NCBI GenBank assembly: GCA_021234155.1
Contig: JAJEKV010000031.1
Span: forward strand, 5,148,662 to 5,212,661
Source: Isoetes taiwanensis
Lineage: Eukaryota > Streptophyta > Lycopodiopsida > Isoetales > Isoetaceae
DNA length: 64,000 nucleotides
Reading direction: 5' to 3'
The translations under genes were made by a program, and so were the position numbers. Below are positions 55,575 through 64,000 of this stretch, in pieces (position 1 is the stretch's first letter; the number at the start of each line of letters is the position of its first letter). Under the pieces are notes generated by a model. That model saw only the letters and a list, made by a program, of their open reading frames with translations, had not been told where the DNA came from and did no database searches.

Positions 55575-58415
55575 GTGAATGGAAGGGCTGGAGGATCGAG
55601 CTCCCCAGAGGTAAGAAGTCCAGTTTTGGATGCTGAAAGAAGAGCCAAAGAACTGGAGGCAAGGGCAGTGATCAAGAGCAAAATAAGCTCTAGTATTTTG
55701 CTGAAAATGAGAGGCATGTCTCCTAAGGAGATGTGGACCTATATGTTGCAGACTTGTCAAGTTAAAACCTCTTCTCAGCTGAATGTCTTGGACAAGGAGC
55801 TCAGAGATTTGAGGTTTACTGATAAGGATGATGTAAAAGATGTGTTTGAGAAGATTGACAAAGCTGGAGTTCCCATATCAAAGGAGTTTCAAATAAATTC
55901 CATTGCAAAGGTATTTTCAAAACATAGACAGCTTGCTACCTTAGTTAGAAACATAGCTAAGAGTAGAGAGGAGGCTGAAAAAATGATAAAAAGAGAGTTA
56001 GAATAGCATGAAGTACTTAATGATGATGAAGAACAAAGTGAAATATTATTTGCTTCAAGCGGTAAAGATAAAATTGGGCCTTGTTTTAATTGTGATGCAT
56101 ATGGGCATCTTAAAGCAAATTGTCCAAAATTGAACAAAAGGAACAAATGTTTCAATTGCCAAGGCTTTGGCCATATGGCAAATAATTGTCCTAGTCATAA
56201 GGGCAATAGAAATAGCTTCAAAACTAATGCTGGCAGGGGGAAGAACTCTAATGGCAAAGGAGGAAATCGAGGTGGCAGAAATTATAACTCAAGAGGAAGA
56301 GGAAAATTTGCAACAGTAAATTTGGCTGCTAAGAAAACAGAGGAAGAAGAGGAAATTCAAGATGAAGATGCTGAGGTAAAATGTCCTAAAGTATTATCTG
56401 TTAGCTATGACTCAAAACTAAGGAATGATGATCTTTATGTGTTAGATAGTGGAGCTGAGAGAAGCGTGATCAAGTCACCCACTAAGCTAAAAGGAAAAAT
56501 CTACAAGAACTCTAGTTTTGTGCAAATGGGAGATGGGAATTTACAGAAAGTTTAGCATGCTGGCCTATTAGAATTATTTGACTTAGAAGGAAAACCAGTG
56601 ATTCTAGAAAATGTATTTTGTGTTCCAAACTTGGTAAAGAATTTGATTTCAGTCACTCAATTAGTGGATCTTGGATATCAAGTACACTTTGAGAAGCATT
56701 ATTGTAAGGTGTTGATGGAAAATGAAATTAAATTCTTGGCCAAACGTGTGGGAAAACTTTATGGTTTCAGAAATAATGATTTAAATACTATAAATGCAAT
56801 TACAATGCCAAGCTTGAGATTGTGGCACGAGAGATTAGGCCATACCCATATAAATAACTTAAAGTACATGCTAAAGAAAGGGCAGATCAATGCAACAGAT
56901 GAGGAAGATGAAACTTTTATATGTGCTGGATGCTTGAAGGGGAAACATTGTAGGCTGCCACTTTCAAGAAAAGGGAAGAGAGCAAAAGAAATAAATGAAT
57001 TAGTTCACAGTGATTTATGTGGACCCTTAAACATCAGAAGTATTCATGGAAAAACATATTTTATTACTTTCACTGATGACTTTTCCAGGAAAACAAAGTG
57101 TTATACTTTGAAGCATAAAGGTCATGCCTTTGAAGCTTTCAAAGCCTATCAAGCTGAGGCCGAAAGGCAAACAGGTAAGAAGCTCAAATGTCTTAGGACT
57201 GATAGGGGAGGCGAGTTTGTTTCTGGAAAATTCAACAATTATTGTTTTACAAATGGAATAAGAAGGCAGCTTACTTGTGCACATACTCCTCAGCAAAATG
57301 GTGTCTCGGAAAGGAAAAATAGGTCTATTCTTAACTCTGTTAGATCAATGTTGAAGCATACAGGTTTGCCAAATTTCCTATGGGAGGAGGCAGTCCAAAC
57401 AGCTGCGGAGATTCAAAATAAACTACCTTCAAGAAGTAAACTAATGTTCAAAACAAGATTCAAAATGACTGATTTAGGTGAACTCAAAAGATTTTTGGGA
57501 ATTGAAGTCACTAGGGACAGAAGTAGCAAGATCATGATGCTCACACAAACTGAAAATATTCAGGGCATGCTTAACAGATTTGGAATGGAGAATTGTAAGC
57601 CAGTTGATTCCCCTTTAGTCCCTGGACATAAGTTATCAGCAAATATGTCACCAAAGACAGAGGAAGAAATTGTAGAAATGGAAAATACTCCATATAGGGA
57701 ATTAATAGGTTGTTTATTGTATCTTACAAATTGCACGAGGCCAGACATTGCCTTCTCAGTTAGTCTGCTCAGTAGATATGTAAACAACCCAGGAAAACTC
57801 CATTGGATTGCAGCCAAAAAAATTCTAAGATATCTAAGGGGAACTCAAAGACAAGGCATTTGTTTTTCAAACAATGATTTAAATCTTAAAGCTTATTGTG
57901 ATGCAGATTGGGCTTCAGATTTGGATCAAAGGAAGTCCACTTCAGGGTTTACCTTGATGTTAGGAGGTGGCTCAGTCAGTTGGAAATAAAAAAAGCAAGC
58001 AAGCACAGTTATGTCCACTGCCGAGGCTAAATATGCAGCCACAACATTAGCAGGGAAGGAAATAACATGGGCAAGAAGATTACTTTGTGAACTGGGAATA
58101 CCACAAGCAGGACCAACTATCTTGTTATCTGACAGCTCGAGTTGCATTGCCATAACCAGAAATCCTGTTTTGCATCAGAGGACAAAACACATAGAAGTGC
58201 ACATGCATTTTATAAGGGAACTTGTGGCAAAAGGATATGTAACAGTAGAATACATTACCACAGAAGAACAGGTGGCAGACATATTAACAAAGGCCTTATC
58301 TCAGATCAAGTTTGCTAATTTTAAGACAATGCTGGATGTTCAAGAATTATTGGCTCACAGTCAAAACTATAAGTCTGACAGAAGAATGAATTATTCAGCA
58401 CAGACCGAAGTTTAA
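55575..58415 (+). pseudogene. Copia-2 gag-pro-integrase-RNase H, RT core deleted
   Basis: All parts lie in one frame. Gag runs to two intact zinc knuckles (CFNCDAYGHLKANC, CFNCQGFGHMANNC, about 56080-56190). Protease is YVLDSGAERSVI (about 56440). Integrase has HERLGHTH ... CAGC, VHSDLCGPL, FTDDFSRK and RTDRGGEFVS. At about 57430-57450 the frame passes directly from the integrase (EIQNKLPSRS) to the reverse transcriptase end (RFKMTDLGELKRFLGIEV), skipping roughly 1.2 kb relative to Copia-1, including YVDD. RNase H follows (DADWASDLDQRKSTSGF, MSTAEAKYAA, DSSSCIAI). Stops at 56004, 56553 and 57987 interrupt the frame. Confidence 0.9.
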
Positions 58416-58460
58416 TATATCAAAGATAATCTCATGCAGTTATGAAAGATACAAGAGAAT

Positions 58461-58476
58461 AGGCATGAAGGGGGAA
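58461..58476 (+). other. Copia-2 polypurine tract
   Basis: AGGCATGAAGGGGGAA directly before the 3' LTR. Confidence 0.75.
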
Positions 58477-58876
58477 TGTTACAAATATTCATGCCAATTC
58501 TATTTGATGAAGATCAACATGCTAGGTCTAACATGCTAGGTCTATCATATTGGCTAAGGTTGAAACATTAGTTAAGATCTAAGCCTAGGTTATATGATTT
58601 ATGACCTAGATTAATGGTTAAAATGCTGAAGACATCGAGGCACCGAATTTTATCTTTTATATTTAGCATGTTGACCCCAGCATATCAAAGAAGAAGCTGG
58701 CATAATAGAATCATGCCAACTCCATTTTTGAATCCGTTCGGTCTGGCTCAACCGACGGATCATTGTAAATATATTCATTGAATAATGAAGATTCGGTATC
58801 ACAGTGTGCCGGATCACAATTAATTCAAGCAGGACTAGTCTTGTAAGTTCGTTTTAGGATCTGGTCAGCAGATGAA
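58477..58876 (+). repeat. Copia-2 3' LTR
   Basis: 400 bp; differs from the 5' LTR by a tandem AACATGCTAGGTCT duplication and scattered substitutions. Confidence 0.8.
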
Positions 58877-59237
58877 CAGTATTATAGTCAATACGTTATT
58901 AACAATAAAATATTGGCAATGGTTCATTAGTTGAATAGAAATAGCTTAATAGTCATCATTGCATTGTGACTAAGAAATATTAGGAGATATTGTCTGAATG
59001 CATAAGTTCAAAGTTGGATGATACATAAATCAATGGATTCTAAGGTTGTGTCTTGATTTGAGATTGACTAATATAAGATCCTATATTGTTTTCAGGCAGA
59101 AGCTCCACTTTAAATTGCTGCTGGGTTGCCCAATTAATGGTCCAAGATTTGAGCAGAAATAACCCATTACATACACCCTATTTGAATCTTTGCAAATATA
59201 CAGTGCACTAACCTTATTAGAATCTGGCATTAGAATC

Positions 59238-59546
59238 TCACAAGGTATGCAAACGCCCCCCTTCATATTCAAGCCCATACTCCTCTGCAGATCTATCTAA
59301 CAGGGCTTTAAACAATGGATGGCTCAACAAATTTGTTCTTACAACAAATCTCTGTTTTTCATCTCCAACATACACAGCCAAGCAACCTTCTGGAACCACA
59401 TTAATCTGGGATGTTTCAGCTTCAGAATCGCTATCAAAATCACTCCATCTACATGAAGAATTTCTACTGATAGAAGAGCTTTTACTCCCTTTCTTTCCAA
59501 GAAAAAAACCAGACAAAAGACGGAATTTTTGTCTGATAGATGCCAT
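59238..59546 (-). CDS. SAUR-type auxin-responsive protein, frameshifted C-terminus
   Basis: 102 residues from ATG at 59546. A basic N-terminus (MASIRQKFRLLSGFFLGKKG) is followed by the SAUR domain core: VVPEGCLAVYVGDEKQRFVV (about residues 51-70), LLSHPLFKALLDRSAEEYGL. These small plant proteins typically inhibit PP2C.D phosphatases and so promote cell expansion; they have one exon, as here. The frame ends EYEGGRLHTL because of a run of six G. With five G the frame would continue GGVCIPCEILMP, the expected conserved end, up to a stop near 59081. So either a recent one-base insertion or an assembly error truncates it. The start codon used gives a typical SAUR N-terminus; a TATA box lies about 55-65 bp upstream. 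Confidence 0.85.
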   Translation of the reverse strand: MASIRQKFRLLSGFFLGKKGSKSSSISRNSSCRWSDFDSDSEAETSQINVVPEGCLAVYVGDEKQRFVVRTNLLSHPLFKALLDRSAEEYGLEYEGGRLHTL

Positions 59547-59600
59547 GAGAAGCAAGGCAAATGCAGGGGAGGAGGTAATGCAAAAGGGGAGGAATGGGGA

Positions 59601-59610
59601 TGATATATAG
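59601..59610 (-). promoter_or_regulatory. TATA box of the SAUR-type gene
   Basis: CTATATATCA on the minus strand, 55-65 bp before the ATG at 59546. It implies a short 5' untranslated region. Confidence 0.65.
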
Positions 59611-59696
59611 GAAGAAATGGCAGAGATTGTTTTGTGCTAGTTGCAGTTTAAAGGTACAAAAAAAAAGGCCGGAATAGAACCTATCCAAATAGCACT

Positions 59697-60240
59697 CACT
59701 ACAAGGGATAGTCGACCTTCAACGACGTCTAGAGGTCGTTAAACGACGTCAAGTCGTCGAGGAACGACAACAACGTCGTTTGACGACGGTGACGTCGTTC
59801 AACGGCATCACGACATCATTCAACGACGCCACACAGAGCTGACGTGTCCACCATGCATGCGTGGCATGGTGCTGGCGCCACGCTGGCAAGCGTGCGTGTC
59901 GTGCCACGTGCACAAAACGTCGTTTAACGTCGTCTCGTGGATCTGGTGTGGCACATCCAAGCTGCGTGGCTTGCCGACATGCCAGCCGGGCACGCCACCG
60001 TGTTACCGCCATCGTCGCCATGACGCCGTTGAACGACGACTAAAAAAACGGCGTGACCGGTCGACCGCGGGTTTGGCGACATGCGGGCCGGCACGCCAGT
60101 GTCCTCGCCACGTCGATATGACGCCGTTAAACGACGCTTAGAATATCCGACATGGCGGCCGCTTTTGCCCGTCGCATCGGTCGTCAGCCACGCTATTGTC
60201 GCAGAAGCCACGTAAGCAACGTCGTTTAACGACGTCACCT
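59697..60240. mobile_element. CACTA-type terminus 1 with subterminal repeats
   Basis: Starts CACTACAAGGGATAG, the typical start of plant CACTA elements, preceded by ACT as a possible 3-bp target duplication. For the next 540 bp motifs of the form AACGACGTC / GACGTCGTT occur ten or more times in both orientations, as expected for subterminal transposase-binding repeats. No opposite terminus (TTGTAGTG) is seen in the window. Confidence 0.65.
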
Positions 60241-60277
60241 TTTTTTGGAAAAAAAAAAAACGCGAAAAAATTAATAC

Positions 60278-60634
60278 CGACGCCGCTTATCGTTTGGAAT
60301 GCCAAAATTACCCTAGGGACCAAGTTACCGCGGTCGGTTTTGCAAAAAGCGAAACACTTACGCCCTACATTGCAATATTCAACGCCCACCTCCTAGGCCA
60401 ATTGACTACGAAAGTGTGTTGGACATGAGATAGTTTGGCGCTTCTTCGAGAAGGGGTGGCCTTCTGCCCACAAAACTTGATCCCTAGGGCAATGTCGACG
60501 TTCTGAGTCCATTGGCGCAGCGAATCACCGATTCGGGAGGGGAAGTTGCCCGTCCGTCGCCAAGACCGGGGGGAGAGGACTTTTTGGGGCAAGCTTCTTA
60601 GGGTGGTTTTAGGGTCCGTGCTCAAGGCGTCAAC
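60278..60634 (+). repeat. Direct repeat, left copy
   Basis: About 350 bp (TACCCTAGGGACCAAGT, CACTTACGCCCTACATTGC, CCTAGGCCAATTGACTACG, ending GGCGTCAAC) repeated at 61393-61736 with a spacing of about 1.1 kb. It might be LTRs of a very small element or units of a longer tandem repeat. Confidence 0.75.
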
Positions 60635-61392
60635 ACCCCCCCTACATCAAGACACGACGCAAGGTCCTAGTCGAATCTGACAAGGATAGAGCCTCAAGCG
60701 TAAACCCTATGAGTTGCCGGGTTCTAGCGGGGTTTGCATTTTGGGTGCCGAGTTTTGGTCTTTTGCACTTGGGGCGTGGCCGATCACATGCGTTGAGAAC
60801 GCCGAAGCAAGGGAACCGGCGGAATGGAGTTTGGACATGTACTCCTCCCGTTGTGGCGGTTAGAAGTCAAAAGCCACTTTTTTGCAAGAGCAAGACATTC
60901 GTAAATTCGTAATTAATGCATAGTACGGACTTAAATTCTGATTTTTGTCACCTAGCTTCCTACGTCATCGCCAATATAGGCCAACTTTCAAAAATTTTGG
61001 ATAAGGTTTAGATCAAATAGTTTTGCATTAGAGCGGTCCGGGGTACTGTTGTTGGGCGGTGAGTGGCACACTTACCCAAGTCAAACAAGGCCGGGACCTT
61101 GCAAGGCCTCCTCATTAGAGGGGAGAGTCTGAACCCCGTGAGGCGAGCCCCAAAAGCTTCTCGAGGCAGCCTTTCTCGCAACGCCGCCCCGGAGGGCGTG
61201 ACGCTAAAGACCACACTCCCGGATCTCGGCCCGTATCCGACCGTTGAATCCTTTGTTCAAGGAACCCGTCCGTGAGAAGGTCCAAAAAATCCAACATCCG
61301 TCCCCGCATATCAAACCGCGAAAGGGTCCCGCAGCGCATAATGTAGAAACCAAAGTGTTTTTTGTCGTCGGACATTGCGGAGGCTTGAAATG
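60635..61392. other. Sequence between the direct repeats
   Basis: GC-rich, no convincing gene; ORFs on both strands lack domain features. If the flanking repeats are LTRs this would be the internal domain of a TRIM-like element, but no primer site was recognised. Confidence 0.35.
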
Positions 61393-61736
61393 GCGATCGA
61401 CTTCGCCACATCGTCCGGAATGCCAAATTTACCCTAGGGACCAAGTCACCTGGCGGTCTTTTTGCAAAAGAAAGAAACACTTACGCCCTACATTGCGATC
61501 GCCAGCCCACCACCTCCTAGGCCAATTGACTACGGTGTCGTTGCACATGAGATAGTTTGGCGGTTACAACACAAAACTTGGTCCCTAGGGCAATGTCGAC
61601 GTTCGAGTCCATTGACAGAGACAGACATCGCGGTTCGAGGGGGAGAGGGAAGTTGCCGTCCGTCACCGGGGCCGGGGAGAGAACTTTTGGGGCAAGCCGC
61701 CCCGGGTGGTTTTAGGGTCCATGCTCTGGCGTCAAC
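61393..61736 (+). repeat. Direct repeat, right copy
   Basis: Second copy of 60278-60634. It ends at GGCGTCAAC exactly where the second CACTA terminus begins, so the rest of this copy may lie beyond the far end of that element. Confidence 0.75.
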
Positions 61737-62244
61737 CACTACAAAACCAAAGCCCCGTTATTTATCGGCTATTACGACGCGTCGTGACGTCGTTATCGCC
61801 GATGATCGACGTCGAAACGTCGATAAACGACGCTTATTTTCGACGTTTGAAGGCCGATATACGACGCGTGCCGCTATACGCCGCAATCCGCGGTTTTGCG
61901 ACGACTATGACGCCGCTCAACGCCGCACGCACATGGTATCGGCAAGATCGCGCCGCCAGAGTGACCGCTACGCCGGGCTGGCGTGGCAGATGATTCGGCA
62001 ACGCTGCTCAATCCATCTAAAAAGTACATCGCCATCATGTCCGGCCCGGATGCTGTTGGCCAGAAGGCCGACGTGGTCGCCGGGCGGGGTGAACGCCGTT
62101 TCAACGACGTTGCCGGGCGCGGTCGACACTCGCCGGTACGTGGTTGCCGGGTTTTCTACCGGCCGCTCGCCATTTAGACGACGCCGCTTCAACGACGCCG
62201 ACGCGCCGATCAGCAGCATAACGCTGCTCAACGACGATAAAGAA

Positions 62245-62690
62245 TTTTGATAAAAAATATTTATTTAATATTATTCAATATGATTTAACAGGGACAGTTA
62301 ATATTCATATGCAAAATTAACAAATATTTAATATAAATAAATATTTAGTAATATTTATTAATATTAATATTATCAATAATATTAATAGTATTAATAAATA
62401 TTAAATATGAACAAAATAAATCGAGAATAAATATTTAAAAATTTAAAAATTCGAAAAATAGAAACAAATATTGATTAAATTATATTAATGGTAGATAAGC
62501 ATTATTGTTTAATATGTAATTAAATGTTTAATAAATCTAAGAATAAAAAAATAGAATCGAAAGCATAAAATTAACATAACAAAAAAATCACAAATAATAA
62601 GAACAAAGCATAAAAAATTAAATTGAATTCAATTAATATATTTCACAATGTAATTTGCACATTACAAAATATATTAAGTCTTTAGTTGTT
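62245..62690. other. AT-rich stretch
   Basis: Dominated by AATATTTA-type words, no gene. It probably serves as 3' flank of the CACTA-associated gene, which ends at 62692. Confidence 0.6.
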
Positions 62691-62691
62691 G

Positions 62692-64000
62692 CTCTCTTCT
62701 TCTTCTTCTTCATTGGCTTCGTCTTCATTTACCTGCATTATATTGTATCGCAACAATTAGTTCATTGTAGTCACAAATAATTATCTAATGAATGATACAC
62801 ACTTCATCCCCCTTTCACGCCTAGCAGAATGCACGCGATGGCCGCATGATTTGCCTTGTTTGAAGGCCCTTTCGCGTTCATCTTTAGCGCCAAGGCGACC
62901 AACAAATGACGCCTAGTGAGAATGAGCACCAAAACTAATGTTAGTGTTCAACTCGAGAACCTACATTATAAACCAAATTTATACTTACAAATAGCTTATC
63001 CAGAAAGCCATAACCGCCAGACCCAGTCTTATTGGCACTATGGCTGCCACTTGCTTCGTCGTACCTCGCGTCCGACCTTTGCCTTTGTTCTAGCTTCCCC
63101 TTTCTTTGATAATATGTTGGCCTTCAAACACTACAATGCAATACAAGGACTTAGTCCACATGGCATCATCTAATTATCGACTCATGGGAGAGATGATGTA
63201 CTTGAAATGCCCTCATTAGTCAACGGATAGGCTGTGCCACTTCCTCTGTCGGGACTCCTGTAGCTTTGGCAAGATCTTTCGGTGCTTCTTCCGATTACCT
63301 CGCAAAATATAAATAAAATATGAGTACAATGAGGTTATAATGAAGAGCTAAAGAGCCTAATACTGGTGGATTTAACATGTTTACCACGCTTTGAACAAAG
63401 CTCCCTCCATGAGATCTCTCGACTTGAGCTCGGGATATTACGCTTCTAAAATCTCCTTGATCCTCTCTTTTTCCTCATCATAGGCTCCGAAGTTCCATTC
63501 ACCCTTGTGGACGTTATGGCAAACGCTATTTGTGACATTATTAGCCATCTTCCAAAAATTGTAGCCATCTGCGGTCGCGGGCCAAGAACTTTCTTGCTAC
63601 TACACTCAACATACGACTAACATATGAATATGTGTTAGTGAACAAAAAAGGGCATAATTCAAGATGAACTCACTCATATTGAAAGAGATGCCTTCGTGGA
63701 GGTGGTGCGGGTGGTGCCACGATCTTTTATGAGCTTGAAGAGGAATTGCGTCCACTCAGGCGTGGGCGGCGGTCGGCGGCTCGCCATTGAGGGTTCATTC
63801 TCCTCGTGCTCGGGAGCGGCCCCAGATTGAATTCTGAAGGTGTATGAGCTATGGCGTGGAGGTCATGGGGGCCAGACCTCGCCTACTTTGTTCAACTGAC
63901 TGGCGGCGCAATCTCCATTTACGCGGCGACATCCCGGGTAAAATTCCACCTATAGAGTTATGCCTCGTTGATATCTTCGAGTTCTACGCTCTTCGTCTTC
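62692..64000 (-). pseudogene. CACTA-associated gene, partial, unrecognised product
   Basis: Exon-like parts on the minus strand: a start-like MASRRPPPTPEWTQFLFKLI near 63785; 63596-63385 (after GTAGTAG, encoding ATADGYNFWKMANNVTNSVC and HKGEWNFGAYDEEKERIKEI, one in-frame stop, donor G|GTAAAC); 63110-62990 (KLEQRQRSDARYDEASGSHS, GSGGYGFLDKL); and a last exon 62732-62692 with an acidic end (EEEEEESNN stop). The order resembles the plant Transposase_24 / TNPA-like proteins of En/Spm elements, which bind subterminal repeats, but this is a tentative reading. Several frame problems suggest a decayed copy. Confidence 0.4.

Larger units (their letters stand above)
55035..58876 (+). mobile_element. 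Copia-type LTR retrotransposon (Copia-2), internally deleted
   Basis: Two LTRs (about 55035-55420 and 58477-58876) flank a gag-int-RNase H region related to Copia-1. Most of the reverse transcriptase is missing. No clear target-site duplication was found and no canonical TGGTATCAGAGC primer site follows the 5' LTR. By eye the LTRs differ by about nine substitutions and a 14-bp tandem duplication, so it is older than Copia-1. Confidence 0.9.
61737..64000 (-). mobile_element. CACTA-type element 2, partial
   Basis: Starts CACTACAAAACCAAAG at 61737, preceded by AAC. Subterminal motifs ACGACG, GACGTCG and CAACGACG recur up to about 62245, then an AT-rich stretch (62245-62650), then an intron-containing gene on the minus strand that runs off the window. 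Gene direction implies that 61737 is the 3' end of the element. Confidence 0.65.

Noticed and set aside
59749-60238. Overlapping Arg-rich ORFs on both strands
   Set aside because: Products of the ACGTCG-type subterminal repeats.
61462-62250. 262-codon plus-strand ORF
   Set aside because: It runs from a non-coding repeat across the CACTA-2 terminus into its subterminal array, so it cannot be an ancestral gene; it is open because of GC-rich composition.
1-64000. CRISPR arrays, operons or prokaryotic genes
   Set aside because: The tandem repeats seen have no regular unique spacers, and gene structure, introns and transposons are all eukaryotic.

Overview
This window looks like nuclear DNA of a land plant with a large, transposon-rich genome. 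The evidence is plant-type Copia and Gypsy LTR retrotransposons (including a chromodomain Gypsy), Helitron and CACTA termini, an auxin-responsive SAUR-type gene, and a fragment of a plant hydroxyproline-rich glycoprotein-family gene. Genes are sparse and mostly broken. A fern or gymnosperm would fit better than a compact angiosperm genome, but that is inference; nothing here fixes the species.

Layout. 1-4527 and 9291-13328 are two direct copies of one segment (offset about 9.29 kb) that differ by separate insertions: a foldback element in copy 1, and a poly(A)-tailed retroposon and a short palindrome in copy 2. Between them (4.5-9.3 kb) lie remnants of two genes, one an unrecognised multi-exon gene (5530-6492) and one a glycoprotein-family fragment (8150-8927), both next to transposon sequence. 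13427-14149 is a possible secreted-protein ORF followed by a T-rich minisatellite. 15641-21108 is a recent Copia element (TSD AAAGA, LTRs nearly identical, but gag-pol broken). It may be nested in a long non-coding LTR element whose PBS is at 24260 and whose 3' LTR starts at 25503. 25.8-27.3 kb holds two unrecognised coding-like segments. 29195-30405 is an ORF1-only L1-type element. 33595-43920 is a 10.3-kb Gypsy element on the minus strand (TSD ATATG) with extra genes between integrase and its 3' LTR. 44.3-46.0 kb is a purine-rich tract ending at a Helitron-type terminus. 46143-49535 is a 5'-truncated chromodomain Gypsy. 49.9-55.0 kb is mostly gene-free. 55035-58876 is a second Copia element lacking the core of its reverse transcriptase. 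59238-59546 is a SAUR-type gene with a probable frameshift. 59697-64000 holds two CACTA-type termini with dense ACGTCG-type subterminal repeats and part of a CACTA-associated gene.

How it fits together. Almost everything reflects layered transposon activity. The parts most worth following are the accessory genes of the minus-strand Gypsy element (a long sense ORF and a short opposite-strand ORF with its own TATA box), the ORF1-only LINE whose 3' tail recurs at three other places, and the paired duplication copies, which act as natural empty-site and filled-site controls for several insertions. Positions come from reading the sequence by eye; element edges without a target-site duplication are approximate.
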